Source of the DNA: Marasmius tenuissimus
Lineage: Eukaryota > Basidiomycota > Agaricomycetes > Agaricales > Marasmiaceae
Direction of reading: 5' to 3'
NCBI GenBank assembly: GCA_029532415.1
Contig: JAQOTA010000056.1
Location: forward strand, 146,716-210,715
Length of the DNA stretch: 64,000 nt
The notes beneath the pieces are model-generated. The model made no database searches. It saw only the letters and a list, made by a program, of their open reading frames with translations, and was not told the origin of the DNA. This document shows positions 56,709 through 64,000 of the stretch, piece after piece. Position 1 is the first letter of the stretch, and every line of letters begins with the position of its first letter. The position numbers were made by a program, and so were the translations under genes.

Positions 56709-58124
56709 TCAGCACCTCTTCTCCAACTCCTCAATCACTCCAATAGCACCTGGGGTCTCCACCCAAGCATTGTAGCTGTACTGTAACTGAACCTGCATCT
56801 CGTTCATCTCCCCGGAAGATGTATAATGCGGCCAAGCAGCCAAATTAACCCCCAGCTTCAACATCACAGGCCAAAAGTGCTTGTTCGCCGTTTTGACTAC
56901 CTCATAAAGTTCCTTGACCTGCTTCTCCAACTCCTTGATATGCGGTCCCTGATCCTCACATTCAAGAATCTGGCGGTTTTTTGCGACAATCGTGCCCACG
57001 GCCTCAGTGTTGATCCTATGAATGATTTCATTTGGAATACGTGTACTCGCCTCACATTGAATACACGCGAGGGTCTGCAGGTGGCTGAGAAGACACATCT
57101 TCAAGAGAGTGATGGAGACGGTGTGTGCTAGACTGGGATACCTTTTAACAATAGAATCGATGGGTTCAAAGACATCGTCATCTTTGATGCTGAGATACGG
57201 GAGCTCCATGTCATCCCAGTTGTATTGGCCATCCAGACAGATAGCCCACCACTTGCAATAATCCTAACACTCCTGGTCTCTTCCAAGGCAGTCAATATTC
57301 CAGTATGGCAACCTCGGATTGGCCACTCGTAGTACCTGCTGGACTCTGCTGTGCTTCCATCATTGTATGATATCATTCCCCTTTGCCCAGTCTTACTCAC
57401 ATAGCTCCATAACCCTTTACCTCTGTGATCGTACTTACTCCTACATACATCATGCACAGTTGGACCTACATCATGCGTAGTATATTCTTTCCTGTTCTCT
57501 CATATTCTCTACCTACTTCTGTACAGTATATAAACTACCTACCAAATCCCATACTACCTCAGCGGTTTGTTAACCCACTGAGGTCTTCTACATTTCTCTT
57601 ACCTTGCCCCGCTCCGAGCTCTTTCTCTGCACCGTATTGCGACTGAGGCAGAGGTAGAGTGCGGGTGCAATGGACCTCAAGCCGAGATTGTCGCTTTGGC
57701 AGAGCCTGAACATGTCGAGGATATGATCCAAGGCTGCTTTAACTGCTTCCTGTGTATTGATCTTGAGCGACTCATGCAATAACGCACTCCTGGCCCTCAT
57801 ATAGGCTCGGGTACCGTCAATCCCCCAAAAATGCCCAACAGCTGTCTCGAATGGATTGGGTGGGGTCGTGAAATCATTGCTGGGGTGGTTACGGAGTATG
57901 GTTTCTTTGGATTCAAGTTTGTCTTTGGCTTTATTTATCTTGTTGCAGAGTTTCTTGTGCGCAAGATGTTCCGAAATCTGGTGATCACCAATGCACTGGC
58001 AGTAGAGGACAGCCTTGCAGGACGAGCAGTGGTGGAGATCGGCCGTTCGGTGACAAATGAAGCACCCTTTTTCGAGGCCCTTCAAGACATAAAAGCGGAC
58101 AGGAGGTCCATATTCATGCGACAT
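56709..58124 (-). CDS. MYND-type zinc finger protein
   Basis: Exon 1 (58124-57603, 174 codons) begins MSHEYGPPV. It holds a MYND finger at 21-60 with Cys21, Cys24, Cys33, Cys36, Cys42, His56 and Cys60. The sixth ligand is out of register (Cys44 instead of the usual place near 46). Then comes a helical region (MRARSALLHESLKINTQEAV, DMFRLCQSDNLGLRSIAPAL). A good donor (AAG-GTAAGAG) follows. The second coding block (57263-56709, 184 codons plus stop) reads DYCKWWAICLDGQYNW, IKDDDVFEP and ends IEELEKRC. The two blocks are in phase and give 358 residues, a usual size for fungal MYND proteins. The 339-bp gap ends in LGRDQEC followed by TAG (57264-57266), which looks like family sequence; see findings. 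MYND fingers mediate protein contacts; the role here is unknown. Confidence 0.66.
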
Positions 58125-58329
58125 GATGAGCTACAGAATACATGTCAACGGCAACTCGTCGGCCAATGTGAAATGTCAACGAAGACGTACCTATGCAGGT
58201 CGCGTTTTCTGAGTCTTGATCGAGGCAATGTGAATATGTAGTACCGAAGATTTGAGTAGCGTATGTCAAGAAATAGAACCCAGTATGGAGATTGGAAATG
58301 AACTTCCTCTGTGAACGCGGGATAGATTG
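58125..58329. other. 5' flank of the MYND gene
   Basis: Upstream region on the minus strand. No other feature seen. Confidence 0.4.
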
Positions 58330-58530
58330 AAATTCAACCTCCAGTTTCAACCTATCATTTTGTTATTTTCAACCTGAGCCTTCATGGGTTTCAACCTTTG
58401 TAGGTTGAAATTACGTCTACCCCAGGGCAGGTTGAATTGCAGTCTAAAACATACCACTTCAACCTACGATGTTTTTGGCCTCATTGGGACACGCAAAGGT
58501 TGATAGTCAGTCAAAAGTAGGTTGTTTAGC
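58330..58530. repeat. TTCAACC/GGTTGAA motif cluster, left
   Basis: The unit TTCAACCT or its inverse AGGTTGAA recurs about nine times in both directions. The left edge reads ATTGAAATTCAACCTC. A similar cluster with an inverted edge lies at 59332-59450, so the two may be the arms of one element. Confidence 0.45.
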
Positions 58531-59331
58531 CACGGCTTCAATTTTCCCGCTAGAAACAGTTTGTTTTTCCTTTGTTTTTAGGTAGTTTGTTGTACTCAAA
58601 TGCTCCCAGGGAAACACAGTACGAAATAGAAACAAAGCCATAAATTTATTGGGCGTACAACTACGAAACAAGCATATACTAGGGGCTCATGGTATCTGAC
58701 TGGAGCCTCTGCAAGTCCCTATCTTTCTGCTCCCCTTCAACGGTACCTGGCTTTTTCAGTGTCGACGTTTGAGAATTACGATAAAGGAGAAAAACATACC
58801 TTCAATCTGCTACTTATTAATCGAAGACTTTGACATTGAAACCTGTGTTTGCGTTGCCAGTGAGCCGGGAACAAGACCTCAGCGTATATTGTGGATGGTC
58901 TTGCACAGAACCAAGAGAGGATTTTCCAGACAGGTGCAAGAGATACATGTCTAAAAAACCAAGCTGAGGAGAACGAGAGCTAGAGCCAGACTTGAGGGTT
59001 CGAGACTTGAAGCTTGAAGGTCAAAGGGCAACAAATTGATCTCGCCCATACGCATACTAGATATGTTTGTTTGTGTCCATAGAGTAACGTGTCACCCGTG
59101 GCAAGCCACCTCGGAGATTCCCGAAGAACTGTACAGTTCTTCCCACACTTCCATAAAAGGCAATGCAAGCAACGGAAATTATTCAAAGCACAAGTTTGCT
59201 TGAGCTTCGTTGTACTATAGAGCTTGTACACTTTGTAGGACCCTGTAAGCAATTAGTACACTCGCTATTAAAAGCTGATTGAGCCGTTAAGTCAAGGCGT
59301 CGACTCCCAGGGGTGTTGATAATCCCCCAAA
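58531..59331. other. stretch between two GGTTGAA clusters
   Basis: Short frames on both strands (58769-58954 plus, 58980-59252 minus) have no recognisable features. Confidence 0.35.
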
Positions 59332-59450
59332 TTTAGGTTGAATCGACTAGCTTGAATTGTAGTCTAATCCGAATGAAATTAACTGAATCAACTAATTATA
59401 GGTTGGTTGTGAATTTCACTTAGAAGTTGGTTGAATTTCAACCTCATTGA
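59332..59450. repeat. TTCAACC/GGTTGAA motif cluster, right
   Basis: Units AGGTTGAAT, AGGTTGGTT and GGTTGAATTTCAACCTC. The last is an inverted match of the edge at 58338. Confidence 0.4.
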
Positions 59451-59917
59451 CTTTCATAGTGTTCAGAGTCAAGCAACCGAGCGGTCTGACTCAAGCTGGC
59501 CTTTAGTGTGTGCTGGCTAGTATAGACCCTTGTGATCGAAGGGAGTGAGTAGTGAAACTCCTCTCTTCGAATCCACTGAAGAGCTCACCGACGATTGTAT
59601 GACCAAGACGCTCTATATCAGGACGGCAGATGGTGGTAGGAAAATGAGTTTGTGCAGGTCACGTTCCTACGGCAACCTGTTCAAACAGGCTGCCTTTTGA
59701 GTTCCCATGATCGCCTCCTACTGGTATCTCAGCATTCCTGTTCATTGCTCATGGCTAACATCTGCGAATACTCGGACTAGAACAAGAGCCCTCAATGCGT
59801 TGAGCCTGTGCCAGTTTTAAGTCACAGCAGTCTACGAAACGGTGAAATGTTTGTTCTGAGTCGTCCGCAGCATCGGAGTTGCTCACAATCCCCTAGAAAT
59901 CTGGATAATCGAGGATG
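59451..59917. other. intergenic, no gene seen
   Basis: Nothing supportable was found. Confidence 0.4.
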
Positions 59918-60098
59918 TACAGTGGAATACCTCATATGGAATATGCTTGGGGAAGCCAAAATCTCATTCCATATCACAGTTATTCCATATGACATGCAGA
60001 AATATATAGAGTGTTTTGAACTTTTGTTCCACCAAAACCATATTCCATATGACCTATTATTCCAAATGATGTTATTCCATATGATGTATTCTACTGTA
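59918..60098. mobile_element. 181-bp MITE with TCATATGGAATA repeats
   Basis: The left end TACAGTGGAATACCTCATATG and the right end (inverted) TACAGTAGAATACATCATATG agree at most positions. Both ends are TA, fitting a TA target site as in mariner-type elements. Between them ATTCCATATGA or its inverse recurs about six times. No coding sequence. Confidence 0.65.
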
Positions 60099-60099
60099 C

Positions 60100-61130
60100 C
60101 AGAATGCGAAAGAGTTACCGCAGGTTTCCCTCGACCACTTCATGTTTATCGAGGAATGTTTCGACCAGAACCTCCCTCTCGTGACCACACAAAATCATCC
60201 AGCATTTCCGAGCGATTCGGAACGACATCACTTGTCTCAATGTTGAGATTGCACGGCTTAAATCAACCATGGAGCTGTTGAAGCAACACCAGGATTGATT
60301 GACCAGGGCCATCGAAAGTAGATGCAGTTTGATTTCAACCCTGGTTCATGGATTGCCCAGCATACTCTTGGCCAGCATCTTCAAAGTCGTTTTTTCCTTT
60401 AGCATATATGGCAGTCTCCTCGCGGCCCCAGAGAAGCCACCTCCCTGTTCCAATCCCTGTGACATTGTCCGTTGTATGCAACTCCTGGAGTACGATTGCG
60501 CCTTCGCACCAAGCATATGGCCAGCTGTGTAATTTCAATTAGATGAGAATCCGGTGGGTGGTCTAGATATGATACACCGGAAGGAGCAGAGCACCCAAGG
60601 TGAATGGCAGATTTGCTCATAGCCTGCGCTCGCGCTTCTCCTTTAGTCCTTCGGTTCAACACTCCAATGGGTCTCCGGGCTTACTAGATCAATGATCCAT
60701 TTGCAAGGAGTCTCAATTGCGCATTAAATTCACTGTGCCACTGCTCTTCCTAATGGAATAGTGTCTAATTCTCCGTGTTAACATAGGAATCATTCCTTCT
60801 CTTTCCTGTCATGCACATCATGAAAGGGAATTTACCCAACCTTTGCAAAATAGAGGTTGCGGGCAAAGCACTCTTGGGCTTGACGTCTATATTCATCGGT
60901 TCATGTCCTGGCACCTGCTCTCAGGGCTGGCTCAGAGATGTTCATGTACCACTCTTGGACAATATTCTATGGCACTAGGTAGAGGAACTTGGATGGAATT
61001 TTTCAAGCACATCACCCTCCCTCGAAATTATCATTGCTTGCCCTCAACCTTCCCAAAAAAAAGATTTCCCCGCTTCTGTAGTGCAATGCTCAATCATCCT
61101 GCACAATAACTACCTCAATTGTTTATCGGG
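60100..61130 (+). pseudogene. F-box protein pseudogene (copy F4)
   Basis: A heavily decayed relative of the F-box gene at 35207. Still visible are the N-terminal helical region, the F-box start (LVHGLPSILLASIFKVV, frame at 60299-60532), a segment like GNLPNLCKIEV near 60830 and WMEFFKHITLP near 61000. The middle is deleted and frames shift. The small element at 59918-60098 sits directly at its 5' end. Confidence 0.7.
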
Positions 61131-61451
61131 TATGCCACCCCCTCGAGAGATCAGAATTGTCGTCTTTGCGTCCTTGTGCCACGACTCACACAACGGTCAT
61201 TATACACAACCAGCATCCGGACGTACTGGTTTCGAAGGGCACTTTTCTCGGTCTGTTGGTTGTTGACCACAGCTCTGCTGCATCTGCCACGGACGACGAG
61301 ATCTCCCTACGTCGTTTGCCCTGACTCCGAGATATCAGTGTTGATGTGATACCGGACATGGATCAATTATGCTCGGTGGTAACATCCAGATGGAGCCCTG
61401 ATTGGAGTCAGAAGCCACATAAGTTGGTGTGGACTCCCTACATACCCTACA
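61131..61451. other. decayed F-box flank or intergenic
   Basis: No firm feature. The last bases, CCCTACATACC (61436-61446), resemble CCCCACATACC at 63598-63608, on the other side of the next element. Confidence 0.35.
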
Positions 61452-61804
61452 GTAGGACGAGCTATAATTAAACCACCCCAGGCTATACCTGGGCATAATT
61501 AAACAGGTTTAAACAAGCCCGGGGGCATTCTATGGCATTCACTACCTACTATACACACTATCTAGTTTATCAGTAAAATTAAACAAAGGCATTTAAACAC
61601 GAACGGCCAGGAAGATGTTACTGGTTTAAACCACCGCATTGTCAGGTTTAAACACGGTTGTTTAACCCGACACGTGAGGCGTCGAACCAGGTGTTTAAAC
61701 CTGCTTGTAGCATATAAAACAAAACGAATTGAGCCACAGCTGCGGAGAAGGTTCAACTCTCACTGAATGTCAGCCGTAGGACAGCTGTTTAAACAGGCAG
61801 CATA
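61452..61804 (+). repeat. left terminal inverted repeat of E3
   Basis: 353 bp with GTTTAAAC or a near variant about seven times (for example 61503, 61632, 61656, 61692 and 61787 regions). Confidence 0.88.
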
Positions 61805-62177
61805 TCCAGACCGGGAGACCACTCTTTGTGACTCAAACATGAAAGAATAATAAGCTAATCAGAGATCAGGCTAAGTGAACGAAACACAGGAGGAGACTGA
61901 CCGTAGGTCGTCGCTGGAGCCACAAAGCTGCGGATATCTCCATGATGGGTTAACAAATAAATATAAGAGAAATAATCAGCCATAGTCTCACCAACATTGT
62001 AGGTGTTCTCCACCCAGCCCAACCCAGCCTAACCTATTACCCCAACCTCTACGAAAATTGAGATGAAGGGACCTTTATACTGGCACAGTCAGCGGGGACG
62101 CTGGAGAACCACTCACCAGTCGGCATACGGGACAGCAATTGATAGCAGACGGAAGCTGATAGGGAAAAGCTAAAAAG

Positions 62178-62495
62178 ATGCCAGTTACTGTTACTATGCC
62201 TCGGGTTTATGATCGACGCTTGGTCGGAGGTTTCTCAAAGCTGGGTGATTTCGGTGGTGGTGGTTTCGGAGTGAGCTGGCATAATTTGCTTCTGTTTGCC
62301 CGTCAGTTTATGACATGTGAATTTTCTGGGAGTATGGGCGCTTTGGCAAGTAAATGGCAAAGAGGCGCCCGGATGTCCAAAATTTCTGCGACCCAAGGTT
62401 CCAGAGCGCAAACAATAACAAACTCTGCCAGCTCATCCTTTACCACCACAACCCACTGCACGTCGCCGCATCTAACTTACATTCCAACTCCATGA
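62178..62495 (+). CDS. hypothetical frame inside E3
   Basis: A 105-codon frame (MPVTVTMPRVYDRRLVGG...) has a glycine-rich part (GDFGGGGFGVSWHN) and a serine/threonine-rich end. It resembles no transposase. It may be captured host DNA or chance. Confidence 0.22.
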   Translation: MPVTVTMPRVYDRRLVGGFSKLGDFGGGGFGVSWHNLLLFARQFMTCEFSGSMGALASKWQRGARMSKISATQGSRAQTITNSASSSFTTTTHCTSPHLTYIPTP

Positions 62496-62917
62496 TGGAT
62501 TATTGGGGACTTTTCACCGCCAAACGCCATTGGTAAAAGTCTGAAGGATACCTCTCGGCTTTTCGCCTCCTGCTGAGCAGACGGCGTTGCACATTGCCCG
62601 TTGCCAGTATTTGTACAATCTATTCCAATTTTCACCCTCCAGCCTCCAAGCTTATATGCCTCACGTATTCTCCAGGCCGCTGGGCTTGCCCCGTCAACAG
62701 CTAAGTGCGGTAAGTTCATACTCAACTACAGTTGTTATCACACTTACCCTCATGTCAGGATTCAAGGTTTGACAACAATAAATTGAACGTTATGTATCTC
62801 CTTCTGTTCTTCGCGGCTGACATTTGGCTCGGGCTTGTTTAAACGCTCGGTCTACTGCATTCAAACATGTCAGTTTAAACAGTCGTTTGAGCCTGATGAT
62901 GTGGTTTGAACAGGTAT

Positions 62918-63596
62918 TATGCTGCCTGTTTAAACAGCTGTCCTGATGAGCCGGCATGACACCTAGCGCAGAGGACTACAACATGGCTACACTACTACTT
63001 ACCAGAGAGGAGTTTAGAGAGATAGAGGCGAGACGTAGAAGCTCAAGCACACTGTAGATTCAGGTAGAGAACTACGAGCTTATATACATGTAAAGACAAT
63101 AGAACTACCATATAGGGACGACAATAGAAATTGTACATATGAGCATAATGAACAATGAAGAATGGAACAATAGCAAATGCATTGTCCTGCATAATACAAT
63201 GGCAGGAAGTATGAACCGGGACTTCAGATATACCAGGATCTAATTATAGTCCACGGATTCAACATGTCCTACGGCTGACATTCGGTGAGAGTTTAACCTT
63301 CTCCGCAGCTGTGGCTCAATTCGTTTTGTTTTATACGCTACAAGCGGGTTTAAACACCTGGTTCGACGCCTCACGTGTCGGGTTAAACAACCGTGTTTAA
63401 ACCTGACAATGCGGTGGTTTAAACCAGTAACATCTTCCTGGCCGTTCGTGTTTAAATGCCTTTGTTTAATTTTACTGATAAACTAGATAGTGTGTATAGT
63501 AGGTAGTGAATGCCATAGAATGCCCCCGGGCTTGTTTAAACCTGTTTAATTATGCCCAGGTATAGCCTGGGGTGGTTTAATTATAGCTCGTCCTAC
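62918..63596 (-). repeat. right terminal inverted repeat of E3, interrupted
   Basis: The inverted copy of 61452-61804. It is broken after 62943 by a solo copia LTR plus a 5-bp target copy. Confidence 0.88.
62939..63269 (-). mobile_element. solo copia LTR inside E3, with target duplication
   Basis: The LTR 62944-63264 (321 bp, minus strand) belongs to the same family as copies A-C and is flanked by TGTCC (62939-62943 and 63265-63269). It lies inside the right arm of E3, so E3 was there first. Confidence 0.95.
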
Positions 63597-63758
63597 CCCC
63601 CACATACCTTCGCAGTTCGCTTTGGTGCAGATACCTACTACTGGCACCAGCATTTTGTGGAATTGAAGGAATTGAAGAATCTGGGAGATGAGGTACTGAA
63701 AACTGTCTTCATTCTCGGGCCTCCTGTCCCCGAATACGGACCTGACTGGTTTTTCTAA
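63597..63758 (+). CDS. C-terminal coding fragment, partial
   Basis: The frame after E3 reads HTFAVRFGADTYYWHQHF, VELKELKNLG and ends VPEYGPDWFF with a TAA at 63756-63758. The composition is strongly protein-like, with conserved-looking W, Y, H and P residues. I do not recognise the family. The upstream part is cut off by the element at 61452-63596 or lies in an unseen exon. The rest to 64000 shows no gene. Confidence 0.35.
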   Translation, partial: PPHTFAVRFGADTYYWHQHFVELKELKNLGDEVLKTVFILGPPVPEYGPDWFF

Positions 63759-64000
63759 TCGCCGATATCGTTGCAATGGCCAAATGACCAAAGTAAGTCT
63801 TCAGTGGTACCGCTGGCACGGGGGCCTTGGGGGACTATACTACTGACAGTCTGAAAATCTCAGTCACGGGCTCCGATGTATCACTACTCTGTCTATATTC
63901 CGGAATGTTACTTGAAAACACGCAACTGAACGAACACGCCTTTGAGCCATCCATCTTTGTATTTCCAGTCGTTGTGCTAGTCGTGAGAAGGTCGCGAAAA

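Larger units (their letters stand above)
61452..63596. mobile_element. DNA-transposon-like element with 353-bp inverted repeats (E3)
   Basis: The left arm (61452-61804) starts GTAGGACGAGCTATAATTAA. The right arm is its inverted copy, 62918-62943 plus 63270-63596, interrupted by a solo LTR. After removal of the LTR and one target copy, both arms are exactly 353 bp and differ at about four positions by eye. The intact element would be 1819 bp. The arms hold many GTTTAAAC palindromes. No transposase is encoded, so it is non-autonomous. The target duplication is uncertain. Confidence 0.85.

Noticed and set aside
61452..61804. GTTTAAAC units as a CRISPR-like array
   Set aside because: Spacing is irregular, units are palindromes of eight bases, and the setting is a eukaryotic transposon arm.

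Overview
The window looks like a repeat-rich accessory region of a filamentous basidiomycete (Agaricomycetes) nuclear genome. The evidence is many short introns (about 50-140 bp) with GT..AG ends, an eight-cysteine class I hydrophobin, several DUF6533 seven-helix membrane protein genes, a multicopy F-box family, a MYND-finger gene and Ty1/copia retrotransposons. No rRNA, true tRNA or CRISPR array was seen.

Layout. 0-9 kb: two DUF6533 genes (minus strand) flank a hydrophobin gene, with long duplicated non-coding spacers. 9.3-17.5 kb: an F-box pseudogene, a truncated copia element (copy A), the first member of an unrecognised small membrane-protein family (called here the KWF-P family) and a solo copia LTR. 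19.7-26.6 kb: a complete but dead copia element (copy B) inserted in the transmembrane segment of another KWF-P gene. 27.3-29.4 kb: an F-box pseudogene carrying a solo LTR of another family, fused to a truncated DUF6533 gene. 31.4-36.9 kb: two more KWF-P genes and an intact F-box gene. 37.5-42.8 kb: an unrecognised gene with a frameshift, a DUF6533 gene and a KWF-P pseudogene. 43-46 kb: nested inverted-repeat elements, one with tRNA-like sequence in both arms. 46.9-49.5 kb: a DUF6533 gene and a solo LTR of a third family. 49.7-56.0 kb: an intact copia element (copy C) with LTRs that look identical and a perfect target duplication. 56-64 kb: a MYND-finger gene, small inverted-repeat elements, an F-box remnant and a 1.8-kb element with 353-bp terminal inverted repeats that itself carries a solo copia LTR.

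The cellular genes do not form a pathway. Three multicopy families (DUF6533, F-box, KWF-P) are repeatedly duplicated together with their flanks, then eroded by nonsense changes, many of them CGA to TGA, and by transposon insertions. The most interesting items are the KWF-P family, which has identical exon lengths in all three intact copies; the inverted-repeat element with tRNA-like arms; several unrelated-looking inverted-repeat elements built from arrays of short motifs; and the apparent half-tRNA(iMet) primer binding site of the copia family. Exon boundaries were assigned by eye.
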